Source: Deltaproteobacteria bacterium (GTDB taxonomy: Bacteria > Desulfobacterota > Desulfobacteria > Desulfobacterales > JAFDFH01). Taken from it: a stretch of DNA of 38,497 nt. Position 1 is the stretch's first letter. Each line of letters starts with the position of its first letter. The DNA lies in assembly GCA_019309945.1 (NCBI GenBank), contig JAFDFH010000051.1:1-38497 (forward strand), read 5' to 3'. This document shows positions 23,723-32,053 of the stretch, one piece after another. A program made the position numbers and the translations under genes. The notes under the pieces were generated by a model, which made no database searches, was not told the DNA's origin, and saw only the letters and a program-made list of their open reading frames with translations.

Positions 23723-26065
23723 ATGGTTCCAGAAAAGCCCCAGAATAAAATTAATACATACACGGATAGACCATTGGGGGCTAATGTTTTATTTTTTCAT
23801 TTCTTTTGGAAAAATACGATCTGCCTCGCGGTCCTTTTATTTATTTTAAGTGCAACGGTTGTTTTTCCCTCAGATGAAGCCTATGACCATTTTTTTAAAG
23901 GTGATGACCCTGATGCGCCCTGGCATATTAACGCCGATGAAATCGATTACGATCAAAAAGAAGAACAGTATATTGCCAGGGGGCATGTAACCATAACCAA
24001 AAACAGCAAGACGATAGAGGCTGATTTCATCCGTTTTAATCACAAAACAATGGATATTTTTGCAACCGGCCATGTGCTCATAGCAACTGGAACAGATCTT
24101 CTGACGGCTACCAGCCTGGAAATGAATCTGAAGGATGAAATCGGAACCTTATATAATGGAACCTTATTTTATCGAGCAAACCATTTCTACTTAAAAGGTA
24201 ACACGATCAAGAAAATTGGCAAAGATACGTTCACCATCGACAAGGGTAGTATCACCACATGCGATGGCGACCATCCCGCATGGAAAATAACCGGGAGAAA
24301 CCTTAAAGTAACCATTGAAGGCTATGGGACCGTGAACCACGCCGCTTTGCGGGTAAAAAACATCCCTGTACTGTATGCGCCGTATCTTGCCTTTCCGGTA
24401 AAGTTAAAACGTCAATCAGGCTTTTTGACACCGCAAATAGGGTATTCCGACCGCAAAGGGGCACAATATGTACAGCCCTTTTTCTGGGCCATTAACGACC
24501 AGTCAGATGCAACCTTCTATGGACACCTGATGCAATCCCGTGGTATACAGTGGGGTCTTGAATATCGCTACGTCCTTGACGATATGTCTAAAGGAACACT
24601 TATGTTTGATATCCTCGACGATAGAAAGATCGATGACGGCACTGGCGATTCGAGCAAAAAATGGGGATACGAAAATGATGATCTGCTACGCCCCAATTCG
24701 GATCGCTACTGGTTCAGAATGAAAAACAACCAGGCCCTGCCTTTGGGTTTCACAGCAAAGATCGATTTAGACGTCGTAAGCGATCAGGACTACCTTCAAG
24801 AATTCAAATACGGATACACGGGATTTGATGCAACAAAAAGTTATTACGATGAATTTTTCGGTAGAGCCATTGATGGATATGATGACCCGATCAGGGTTAA
24901 CAGTCTCAACATAAACAAAATCTGGCCCCAATACAGCCTGAATGCCGAGGCACGCTGGTATGACGATGCCCGCCAGGGCCCCCGGAACGATACGGAGACA
25001 AGCCTTCAAAATCTGCCGTTCATTACGTTTAACGGGTCCAAACAGCCGATCCTAAAGACACCTTTATATTTTGACCTGAAATCTAGTTACGCCTACTTTT
25101 TCCGGGAGACCGGCGACAAAGCACAACGTGCGGATGTGTATCCGAGGCTTTATCTACCCTATTCCGTGCAAAGCTATTTCTTTTTTGAACCCTCTATCGG
25201 TGTGCGGGGAACCGTGTGGCATTTGGATCAGGATGAAGCCGCGTCTTCAAATAAAGATTGGGAATCGTACCGTGGGATGTATGATCTAAAGCTGGATCTT
25301 TCAACCGAATTTTTTCAGGTATATCCGTTCAAAGGTGTAAAGATCGACCGATTCAAGCATAAGGTCAGGCCTCGGATAGTCTACGATTACACACCCAATC
25401 AGTTCCAGGATAATTTTCCGTTTTTTGATTCAATCGACCGTATCGATAGACAAAACGTGCTCACTTATTCGCTTACGAACACCTTTATCTCACGATCACG
25501 AAGATATCAGACCCAGCCAAACGGGCCTCCTAAAACCATACCGGAGGACGCTAAAAAACAAGAACTTCCTGATTATAGCTATGCCCAGCCCTGCCGTATT
25601 GAGCTGGAACAACAGTATGATTTCAACAAAGCCAATGAGAATGATCCGGAACCTTTATCGCCGATATACGGTAAACTTCAACTCGAACCGGCCCGCTATT
25701 TATCCCTCCAGGCTGATGCGAACTGGTCCGTGTATGACACCGCATTTATGTCCCACAATCTTGCAGTTATCCTGCGGGATAATCGGGGCGACCGTGCATT
25801 TATTGAGCATCGCTACAAACGGGACACCAGCGAATCGATTTATACGGATCTTACTGTTGAAATATCAAGGCGTCTTTCCACGAATATCACCTATGAACGC
25901 AACATCCAGGATGGAAAAAACATCAAAACAGGCCTGGGTTTTTTGTATCGTGCGCAGTGCTGGTCGCTCATTCTTCAATATATTAACGAGGCTGAGGACC
26001 GAAAATACGCATTTATGATTAATCTTCACGGATTAGGCGGATACGGCCAAAGCATTGGTTTTTAG
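23723..26065 (+). CDS. lptD: LPS-assembly protein LptD (OstA)
   Basis: Outer-membrane beta-barrel that inserts LPS into the outer leaflet, working with LptE. 780 residues from ATG 23723. A hydrophobic export segment (about 25-48) is followed by the LptA-like jellyroll domain (WHINADEIDYDQKEEQYIAR, TTCDGDHPAWKITG), then VLYAPYLAFPVKLKRQSGFL leading into a long barrel rich in aromatic strands. The barrel ends in a terminal Phe (YGQSIGF), as expected for an outer-membrane protein. The frame is open further upstream, but those codons are repeat sequence. The start is uncertain because no ribosome site is visible. Only a few cysteines are present, so the usual disulfide pattern is unclear. Confidence 0.9.
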   Translation: MVPEKPQNKINTYTDRPLGANVLFFHFFWKNTICLAVLLFILSATVVFPSDEAYDHFFKGDDPDAPWHINADEIDYDQKEEQYIARGHVTITKNSKTIEADFIRFNHKTMDIFATGHVLIATGTDLLTATSLEMNLKDEIGTLYNGTLFYRANHFYLKGNTIKKIGKDTFTIDKGSITTCDGDHPAWKITGRNLKVTIEGYGTVNHAALRVKNIPVLYAPYLAFPVKLKRQSGFLTPQIGYSDRKGAQYVQPFFWAINDQSDATFYGHLMQSRGIQWGLEYRYVLDDMSKGTLMFDILDDRKIDDGTGDSSKKWGYENDDLLRPNSDRYWFRMKNNQALPLGFTAKIDLDVVSDQDYLQEFKYGYTGFDATKSYYDEFFGRAIDGYDDPIRVNSLNINKIWPQYSLNAEARWYDDARQGPRNDTETSLQNLPFITFNGSKQPILKTPLYFDLKSSYAYFFRETGDKAQRADVYPRLYLPYSVQSYFFFEPSIGVRGTVWHLDQDEAASSNKDWESYRGMYDLKLDLSTEFFQVYPFKGVKIDRFKHKVRPRIVYDYTPNQFQDNFPFFDSIDRIDRQNVLTYSLTNTFISRSRRYQTQPNGPPKTIPEDAKKQELPDYSYAQPCRIELEQQYDFNKANENDPEPLSPIYGKLQLEPARYLSLQADANWSVYDTAFMSHNLAVILRDNRGDRAFIEHRYKRDTSESIYTDLTVEISRRLSTNITYERNIQDGKNIKTGLGFLYRAQCWSLILQYINEAEDRKYAFMINLHGLGGYGQSIGF

Positions 26066-26090
26066 AAGTTGGATTTTTTACAAACCTGTC
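26065..26090. repeat. Family D terminus remnant at the lptD stop
   Basis: GAAGTTGGATTTTTTACAAA followed by CCTGTC resembles the right end of the family D element (GAAGTTGGACTTTTTACGAA, ACCGTC). It begins at the last base of the lptD stop codon. Confidence 0.55.
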
Positions 26091-26116
26091 AAAACTAATT
26101 TTATTACGAACAGCTT

Positions 26117-27112
26117 ATGATTATTGTAAAAACACCCCTTCGCATCAGCTTTGTCGGCGGCGGTTCGGACATGCAAAATTTCTATTCTAAAAAGGATGGG
26201 AATGTCGTTTGTACGGCTATTGACAAATTTGTTTATGCCATCGTCAAAGAGCGTTTTGATGATATGATTTATATTAATTATTCCCAAAAGGAATGTATAA
26301 ATCATGTGTCTGAAATTCGTCATGACCTGGTTCGCGAAGCCATGAAAATGACCGGGGTCGAAAATGGAATCGAAATCACCACGCTGGCGGATATCCCATC
26401 ATCCGGGTCGGGTCTCGGTAGCTCAAGCTCGATTACCGTCGCCCTTTTGCATGCCCTTTATACCTATCAGAATATTCTTGTTACGGCTGAGCAGTTAGCA
26501 ATGGATGCCTGTCGGATAGAAATCGATATTCTGGGAAAACCGATCGGACGACAGGATCAGTATGCCGCGGCCTTTGGTGATATTAATAAATTTACTTTCA
26601 GTGCCGGTGATGTTACCAAACGAAACCCTGTAAAAATGAATAGCGTCGCAAAAAGGAAATTTGCGTCCTCACTGCTCCTCTATTACACCGGTATGACCCG
26701 GAGTGCCGACACCATCCTGTCAGAGCAAAAATCAAATCTTTTGACCCGCGAAAAATCCACAACAATGGAGAAGATGGTGTCGCTGGTGGACCCGTTTATC
26801 GCCGCGATGGAAAAAGGGGACGTTGCCGAATGCGGCGATCTTATGGACCGGAACTGGCTGCTGAAACAGAAGATGGCCTCCGGCATCTCAAATGCGGAGA
26901 TCGCGAAGATGTATGCAAAGGCCAGGAATGCAGGAGCACTAGCGGGTAAGATTGCCGGTGCCGGCGGAGGCGGTTTCCTTTTATTGATCGTCCCCAGGGA
27001 AAGACAAAATGCAGTATTTGAAGCCTTGCGAGGCTATCGGGAACTGCCATTTATGCTCGAGGGAACCGGCAGCAAGGTTATTTTCGATTACCGATCGTAC
27101 TCAAGCAAGTAG
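26117..27112 (+). CDS. GHMP kinase, heptose-7-phosphate kinase (HddA)-like
   Basis: 331 residues. Motif 1 is TPLRISFVGGGSD, motif 2 (ATP loop) is PSSGSGLGSSSSITVALLHA, and motif 3 is KIAGAGGGGFLLL. The family nearest in layout is D-glycero-alpha-D-manno-heptose-7-phosphate 1-kinase; a related fucokinase-type sugar kinase is possible. It starts 51 bases after lptD and is followed by an epimerase and a GmhA-like isomerase, which supports a heptose-type nucleotide sugar pathway for LPS or a surface glycan. The guanylyl/nucleotidyltransferase and GmhB phosphatase are not in the window. The ribosome site is weak. Confidence 0.85.
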   Translation: MIIVKTPLRISFVGGGSDMQNFYSKKDGNVVCTAIDKFVYAIVKERFDDMIYINYSQKECINHVSEIRHDLVREAMKMTGVENGIEITTLADIPSSGSGLGSSSSITVALLHALYTYQNILVTAEQLAMDACRIEIDILGKPIGRQDQYAAAFGDINKFTFSAGDVTKRNPVKMNSVAKRKFASSLLLYYTGMTRSADTILSEQKSNLLTREKSTTMEKMVSLVDPFIAAMEKGDVAECGDLMDRNWLLKQKMASGISNAEIAKMYAKARNAGALAGKIAGAGGGGFLLLIVPRERQNAVFEALRGYRELPFMLEGTGSKVIFDYRSYSSK

Positions 27113-27142
27113 CCACAAAGGACTAAGGACTAAAGACTAAAG

Positions 27143-27236
27143 AGCCAGTTTCAAAACGTTTCAGTTTGTTCAAGGTCAAGGAAGGCGATCCGCCTGAGGC
27201 GGATTAACCACAGGAATACATTGAGTATTTCGAGGA
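27143..27236. repeat. Family B repeat, left part only
   Basis: Identical or nearly so to 5385-5478: AGCCAGTTTCAAAACGTTTC through ATCCGCCTGAGGCGGAT to TATTTCGAGGA, then it breaks off. It is preceded by a small tandem stretch GGACTAAGGACTAAAGACTA (27119-27138). It lies between the kinase and epimerase genes. Confidence 0.85.
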
Positions 27237-27248
27237 ATGAACTCTCCC

Positions 27249-27343
27249 CGGAGCAGAGCTCCGAGGTATCACGTCGGCTCCATTTCATTTCGCCGATAGT
27301 ATGGATTTTGCTTCTTGTTATATGACCCCGCAGCAGAGCTGCG
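27249..27343. repeat. Pair of REP-like hairpins with identical loops
   Basis: CGGAGCAGAGCTCCG (27249-27263) and CGCAGCAGAGCTGCG (27329-27343) share the loop CAGAG while their stems differ by a compensated pair (G-C to C-G). The second palindrome ends exactly where the epimerase reading frame begins to match its family. Confidence 0.65.
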
Positions 27344-28522
27344 AAGAATATACTTGTAACAGGGGGCGCCGGATTTATCGGTTCCCATACGACAGATGCA
27401 CTCCTGGAGCGGGGGCATCGCGTGCGTATATTGGACAACCTCCAAAAAACAACACATCCCAGGGGAATGCCTGGATATATCAACCCCAAAGCCGAGTTTG
27501 TCATGGGGGACGTCCGGGATCGTAGCACCTGGCAAAAGGCCCTCAAGGACATTGATGCCATCTATCATTTTGCCGCATACCAGGATTATCTCACGGATTT
27601 TTCTACATTTTTTCATGTTAACACCGTTTCCACCGCACTTCTTTATGAAATACTGATTAACAATCGGATGGGATCTAAAATAAGGAAGGTCATTGTTGCC
27701 GCCAGCCAGGCCGTGATGGGCGAAGGAAGGTATCTGTGCCCGGTATGTTTCGAAAAGGATAAAAATTTTTTATACCCTCAAATTAGACTGGATGATCAGC
27801 TCTCAAGAGGTGACTGGAACCATCGGTGCCCGAAGTGTAATACCGTGCTAAAGTGGATGCCTTCGGACGAATCCGTAATAAGCCCTTGCAACCCCTACGC
27901 GATCTCTAAATACTCCCAGGAGCAAATCGCCCTGCAATTGGGAAACAGATACCGTATCCCGTCGACGGTCATGCGCTATTCAATTGTCCAGGGCGCCAGG
28001 CAGTCCTTTTACAATGCATATTCCGGTGCCTTGCGAATTTTTTCCCTTTCCCTCTTGTTAGGCCGGCAACCCACCATATTTGAGGACGGCAAACAGATCA
28101 GGGATTTTGTAAACATCAAAGACGTCGTAAAAGCAAATTTGATGGTTTTAGAAAACAGTGATGCCGATTATCAAGTTTTCAATGTGGGCGGTGGCAAGGC
28201 CTGGACGGTGATGGACTTTTATAGTACCTTGCAACAGATCGTCGGCAGGCAAGCAGAACCCATCATGTCCGGTTATTACCGTTATGGTGATACAAGGCAT
28301 ATTTTTTCAGACATCAAAAAATTAAATGCCCTCGGATGGGAACCTATCCATGGCATAGATGAAAGTATAAAAGATTATTGGGAATATATAAATGGCCGGC
28401 AGGATATGGATGAAATACTGGAATATGCTGAAAAGCACATGAAAAAATTGCAGGTAATCAGAAAGATTAGATCCTACGATTCTTCCGAGACTGTGCTCGG
28501 AAGAAGTGGCCCTGTGGGGTAA
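27344..28522 (+). CDS. NAD-dependent sugar epimerase/dehydratase with zinc-ribbon insert; start codon apparently lost
   Basis: Extended SDR fold: ILVTGGAGFIGSHT (27350 on), RILDNL, DAIYHFAAYQ, and the catalytic YAISKYS. It acts on a nucleotide sugar, probably with the neighbouring kinase and isomerase. An insert holds two C-x2-C knuckles (CPVC and CPKC, about 27 residues apart), a likely structural zinc site. The oddity: the in-frame stop TGA at 27323 is followed by no ATG, GTG or TTG until the GTG at 27422, which lies after the nucleotide-binding loop. A REP-like palindrome ends at 27343, exactly where ATG would be expected before KNILVTGG. Either it is a pseudogene, it uses a non-standard start, or an error exists here. 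The C-terminus runs through another palindrome. Confidence 0.75.
   Translation, partial: KNILVTGGAGFIGSHTTDALLERGHRVRILDNLQKTTHPRGMPGYINPKAEFVMGDVRDRSTWQKALKDIDAIYHFAAYQDYLTDFSTFFHVNTVSTALLYEILINNRMGSKIRKVIVAASQAVMGEGRYLCPVCFEKDKNFLYPQIRLDDQLSRGDWNHRCPKCNTVLKWMPSDESVISPCNPYAISKYSQEQIALQLGNRYRIPSTVMRYSIVQGARQSFYNAYSGALRIFSLSLLLGRQPTIFEDGKQIRDFVNIKDVVKANLMVLENSDADYQVFNVGGGKAWTVMDFYSTLQQIVGRQAEPIMSGYYRYGDTRHIFSDIKKLNALGWEPIHGIDESIKDYWEYINGRQDMDEILEYAEKHMKKLQVIRKIRSYDSSETVLGRSGPVG
28481..28504. repeat. Palindrome in the epimerase C-terminal codons
   Basis: TCTTCCGAG, loop ACTGTG, CTCGGAAGA: a 9-bp perfect stem. The encoded tail (SYDSSETVLGRSG) looks like repeat sequence added to the protein. It is not followed by a T tract, so a terminator is unlikely. 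Confidence 0.6.
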
Positions 28523-28547
28523 TTGTAACGGTAAAAACCCGAGCTAC

Positions 28548-28632
28548 AAATGCCTAAAATGCCTAAAATGCGCTAAAGTGCCTAAAATTAAGGATGGCGC
28601 AGCGGGCCTTACGGAACATATTGAGAAGTTAT
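28548..28632. repeat. Short tandem units followed by a family E right-end fragment
   Basis: 28548-28590 repeats the unit TGCCTAAAA with variants. From 28591 the sequence GGATGGCGCAGCGGGCC through ATTGAGAAGTTAT is the right terminus of family E only. The gap 28523-28746 holds no gene. Confidence 0.75.
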
Positions 28633-28746
28633 ATGAAAAGGATGAGTGAAAAAAAGCACTCAAACTGATCGAAGGTACGGTCAAATTATTCATACGGCAC
28701 GATCGTGGGGATCAAAAAGTCGAATGAACACCGGAAAGGACAGGAA

Positions 28747-29334
28747 ATGAATATCCCTAATTTTACCAATCAGTACTTAAAAGGCCTGATTGAGGTTTTA
28801 AAAACCTTTAATGTTGTTCAATTTGAAAAAATTGTGGAGCTTATCCTCGAAGCTTATGATAAGGGGAAAAATATTTTTGTGATGGGAAATGGTGGCAGCG
28901 GATCCACGGCTTCACATTTTGCGTGTGACCTAAACAAAGGATGTTGTATTGACCTGGATAAAAAATTCAGGATGATATGCCTGAACGATAACATTCCTAT
29001 GCTGCTTGCACTGGCTAATGACCTCTCCTACGATGCTGTTTTCGAGGAACAAATAAAAAATTTCTTCAATCCAGGCGATCTCGTAATCGGCATATCAGGA
29101 AGCGGGAACTCTGAAAATGTTCTAAAGGCGATAAGATACGCGAATAAAAACGGAGGCCGCACCATCGGTCTTTCAGGATTTTCAGGGGGACAACTTTCTC
29201 AACTTGTCGACGTTGCCTTTGTGGCCGAAGTCGATGACATGCAGAAAGTCGAAGATGTGCACATGATCGTTGTCCACATAATTATGCAGGCCGTGTATGG
29301 TACCCTTCACCGTACAACGGATATAGGATGCTAA
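28747..29334 (+). CDS. SIS-domain phosphosugar isomerase (GmhA-like)
   Basis: 195 residues. The SIS signature GKNIFVMGNGGSGSTASHFACDL is followed by GDLVIGISGSGNSENVLKAIRYA and a C-terminal helix with EDVHMIVVHIIMQAV, all as in sedoheptulose-7-phosphate isomerase GmhA. It would make D-glycero-manno-heptose 7-phosphate, the substrate of an HddA-type kinase such as the one at 26117. The start at 28747 is set by AAAGGACAGGAA just before the ATG; an in-frame upstream start lacks this. The next gene's ATG follows its stop directly. Confidence 0.88.
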   Translation: MNIPNFTNQYLKGLIEVLKTFNVVQFEKIVELILEAYDKGKNIFVMGNGGSGSTASHFACDLNKGCCIDLDKKFRMICLNDNIPMLLALANDLSYDAVFEEQIKNFFNPGDLVIGISGSGNSENVLKAIRYANKNGGRTIGLSGFSGGQLSQLVDVAFVAEVDDMQKVEDVHMIVVHIIMQAVYGTLHRTTDIGC

Positions 29335-29868
29335 ATGACACTGAATTCGATTAAGCTTAGCCGTTCATGGTATGTTCTGCATACCAAAAGCAGGTTTGAA
29401 AATGTAGTCTATGAAGGCCTGCTAAAAAAATCCATGGAGGTTTTTCTTCCTAAAATTAAGGTCAAAAGCAAACGCCGGGATCGGAAGCTTCTAATTCAGG
29501 TCCCCCTTTTTCCGGGATATCTGTTCGTCAAAACCGATCTTCACCCCTATGAACATGTTGAGATCGTTAAAACCACCGGTGCGGTCCGTTTGGTCGGCAA
29601 TAAAAGCGGACCTGTTTCTGTACCGCAGGATGCGGTTGAATCACTAAAAGTCATGGTGGTCAGTGACCAACCGGTTACGACCGGAACGCGTTTTAAAAAA
29701 GGTGACCGCGTAATGGTTGTCCATGGATCCTTTGCCGGTATTACAGGAACTTTTGTTCAATACAGGGGCAAGGGTCGCGTAATCGTTAACATCGAGGCCC
29801 TCGGACAGTACGCCGCAGTGGAGGTGAGTGAAGATGATGTTGAAATCGTTCCGAAAATATTATCATAA
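29335..29868 (+). CDS. Specialised NusG paralogue (UpxY/RfaH-like antiterminator)
   Basis: A 177-residue NusG-family protein. The NGN domain begins SWYVLHTKSRFENVVYEGLL and contains LFPGYLFVKTDL. The KOW domain reads FKKGDRVMVVHGSFAGITGTF. Such paralogues let RNA polymerase read through long surface-polysaccharide operons. It is translated directly behind the GmhA-like gene (TAA then ATG), which fits regulation of a glycan operon rather than the housekeeping NusG. No ops-like sequence was found upstream of the cluster. It is a transcription factor acting at elongating RNA polymerase. Confidence 0.85.
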   Translation: MTLNSIKLSRSWYVLHTKSRFENVVYEGLLKKSMEVFLPKIKVKSKRRDRKLLIQVPLFPGYLFVKTDLHPYEHVEIVKTTGAVRLVGNKSGPVSVPQDAVESLKVMVVSDQPVTTGTRFKKGDRVMVVHGSFAGITGTFVQYRGKGRVIVNIEALGQYAAVEVSEDDVEIVPKILS

Positions 29869-29949
29869 CTGCTTGACTTCCTATAAAGTTTTCGTTAATA
29901 AAGCCCTAAATGATCCAGTTTCCACAAGCTTATACGGAAGGGGGAGGGT

Positions 29950-30225
29950 ATGAATAAATTGGAGCTTATCTCAGCTTTGAAAACCGAAGGGGACATTTCC
30001 AAGTCGGAAGCGGCAAAAGTGGTCCAAATATTTTTCGATAACATGGCAGATGCGATGGCCCGGGGAAAACGTGTCGAAATTCGTGGCCTATGCAGCTTTT
30101 TTGTAAAAAATTATAAAAGCTATACAGGCAGAAATCCAAAGACCGGCGAGAACGTTGTCATTACGCCCAAAAAACTCCCATTTTTCAAATCTGGAAAAGA
30201 ACTGAAAAAACGGGTTGATTATTAG
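29950..30225 (+). CDS. HU/IHF-family DNA-bending protein
   Basis: 91 residues with the full HU/IHF fold: ISKSEAAKVVQIFFDNMADAM, RVEIRGLCSFFVKNYKSYTGRNPKTGENV with the DNA-intercalating RNP loop, and ITPKKLPFFKSGKELKK. The F-V-K beta-arm entry and the IRGL phrase point to the IHF beta side of the family. A strong GGGGGAGG ribosome site precedes the ATG. It lies 81 bases after the NusG paralogue, with holB starting 4 bases past its stop. Confidence 0.92.
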   Translation: MNKLELISALKTEGDISKSEAAKVVQIFFDNMADAMARGKRVEIRGLCSFFVKNYKSYTGRNPKTGENVVITPKKLPFFKSGKELKKRVDY

Positions 30226-30229
30226 ATTT

Positions 30230-31231
30230 GTGTCTGGGTTTGAATCCATTATAGATCAACAAAAGCCTATCCGGCTTTTAACGGCATTCCTTCAAAAGGG
30301 AACCACACCTCACGCCATTCTTTTTACCGGCATTGAAGGGGTAGGTAAGCGAATGACAGCCTTGACCTTTGCAATGGCATGCAACTGCATGAATGCAAAG
30401 CAAGGCACCCAACATCAAGACACCGCATCAAACCCCTGTTTGCGTTGTCGATCATGCCGAAAAATCAAATCCGGTAACCACCCCGATATCATTTTTATCA
30501 AACCATCGGGTCCGTTTATCCGGATTAATCAAATTCGTTCTCTTTGCCAAACCCTTGGCATGAAACCGTACGAGGCAAGGCAACGTGTGGTGATTATATC
30601 TGAAGCCCAGGCCATGAATCCTGAAGCCGGCAATGCGCTTCTCAAGGTACTGGAAGAACCACCGCAACGGACCCTCCTGATACTTACGGCCCTCCAGACA
30701 TCCGACCTCCTCCCGACAGTTGTTTCACGCTGTCAACTGATTCGGTTTAACCCGATTTCCCGAAAAAACATAGCGGGTTTTCTGGTGGAAAAAAAGGGGC
30801 TAAAGCCGGGTGATGCAATGATATTGGCAACCCTGGCCAACGGGAGTCTCTCCAAAGCAATCTTGATGAATCGGGCCGATTGGATAAAACGCAGAAACTG
30901 GCTTATCGATGAAATCGAAGCCTTACCTTCACGGCCGATCGGGCTCCGCCTGGCTTTTGCAGAAAGGCTGGCAAAAAACAAAGATGTTCTTGCCGACTCC
31001 CTCGAGGTAATAAAATTGTGGTTGAGGGACCTTGTTATATATCATTATGACCCTGAAAAAATTATCAACCGGGATTTAGTGGCAAGAATTCAATCGGCTT
31101 CTCAACAGATGAGGGTAAAATCCATTCTTTCAAAATTTGATGCGATCCTGTCCGCACAGAAAAATATGGGTGCTAATTCCAATCTAAGGCTAACTTTGGA
31201 AGTTCTAACATTTCGACTTGCAGGCGGCTAA
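30230..31231 (+). CDS. holB: DNA polymerase III delta' subunit
   Basis: Clamp-loader subunit. 333 residues from GTG 30230. A modified Walker A GIEGVGKRMTA, the zinc module CLRCRSC, the sensor-1/DExx region (VVIISEAQAMNPEAGNALLK) and the SRC motif (PTVVSRCQLIRF) identify the family. The GTG gives the expected N-terminus (SGFESIIDQQ). A TTG at 30215 would overlap the HU gene by 11 bases and is the alternative. It is followed by the PSP1/RicT gene after 3 bases and metG, a neighbourhood conserved in several bacterial groups. Confidence 0.92.
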   Translation: MSGFESIIDQQKPIRLLTAFLQKGTTPHAILFTGIEGVGKRMTALTFAMACNCMNAKQGTQHQDTASNPCLRCRSCRKIKSGNHPDIIFIKPSGPFIRINQIRSLCQTLGMKPYEARQRVVIISEAQAMNPEAGNALLKVLEEPPQRTLLILTALQTSDLLPTVVSRCQLIRFNPISRKNIAGFLVEKKGLKPGDAMILATLANGSLSKAILMNRADWIKRRNWLIDEIEALPSRPIGLRLAFAERLAKNKDVLADSLEVIKLWLRDLVIYHYDPEKIINRDLVARIQSASQQMRVKSILSKFDAILSAQKNMGANSNLRLTLEVLTFRLAGG

Positions 31232-31234
31232 AAT

Positions 31235-32053
31235 ATGAAAAAAGTGGTGGGTGTAAGATTCAAGCCGGCAGGCAAGATTTACGACTTTGACTGCGGGGCA
31301 TTTGTGCTTCATCGGGGAGACTATGTGATTGTCGAAACCGAAAAGGGTCTGGGTTTCGGAACCGTTGTGATGCCACCGGTTCCCCGTGAGGATAGACCGT
31401 CTAATAAGCCTTTAAAAAAGATGTTCCGTCTGGCAAGTGAAGCAGACTTTCATCAAAGAGAGAAAAATCTCGAACTCGAGAAAACAGCCCATACTTATTG
31501 CCTCAAGTGTATCAAAGAGATTGGGCTTAAGATGAACCTTTTTTCGGTTGAAAGCACGTTTGATGCAAGCAGGCTGACTTTTTTCTTCACTTCTGAGGGA
31601 CGCGTGGACTTCCGGAAGCTTGTAAAAATGCTGGTTAAAGAGTTCCACATCAGAATTGAGATGCGACAGGTGGGGGTACGTAACCAGGCCAAGATGTGCG
31701 GGGGTATCGGCAGATGTGGGCTCGAAATTTGCTGCGCGGCCTTCATAGAAAAATTTGAACCGATTTCGATACGAATGGCCAAGGAACAAAACCTGTCGTT
31801 AAATCCTACCAAGATTTCGGGTCAGTGCGGCCGGCTGATGTGCTGTCTCACGTATGAAAATAAAACGTATCAGTCTCTTAAGGAAAAATTTCCAAAAATC
31901 GGGAAAACCATCACCACCCCCAGCGGAAAAGGAAAAGTCATTGGCCATAATGTCATTTGCAATCGGATAACCGTTCGGCTGGAAAACAACACGGAAATAG
32001 AAGCCGAATTAAACCATATTCAAGCGGAGGCGGAAAAAAACAAAAATGCCTGA
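31235..32053 (+). CDS. PSP1-domain protein, RicT/YaaT-like
   Basis: 272 residues. The PSP1 domain spans the first half (GDYVIVETEKGLGFGTVVMPP) and the cysteine-rich second half carries KMCGGIGRCGLEICC and GQCGRLMCCLTYE. In Bacillus the homologue RicT joins RicA and RicF in an Fe-S-containing complex that controls RNA processing by RNase Y. RicA and RicF are not visible here, so the role in this organism may differ. It lies 3 bases after holB, and its end overlaps metG by 8 bases. Confidence 0.9.
   Translation: MKKVVGVRFKPAGKIYDFDCGAFVLHRGDYVIVETEKGLGFGTVVMPPVPREDRPSNKPLKKMFRLASEADFHQREKNLELEKTAHTYCLKCIKEIGLKMNLFSVESTFDASRLTFFFTSEGRVDFRKLVKMLVKEFHIRIEMRQVGVRNQAKMCGGIGRCGLEICCAAFIEKFEPISIRMAKEQNLSLNPTKISGQCGRLMCCLTYENKTYQSLKEKFPKIGKTITTPSGKGKVIGHNVICNRITVRLENNTEIEAELNHIQAEAEKNKNA

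Noticed and set aside
28481..28504. Rho-independent terminator at the epimerase end
   Set aside because: The hairpin lies inside the reading frame and has no following run of T.
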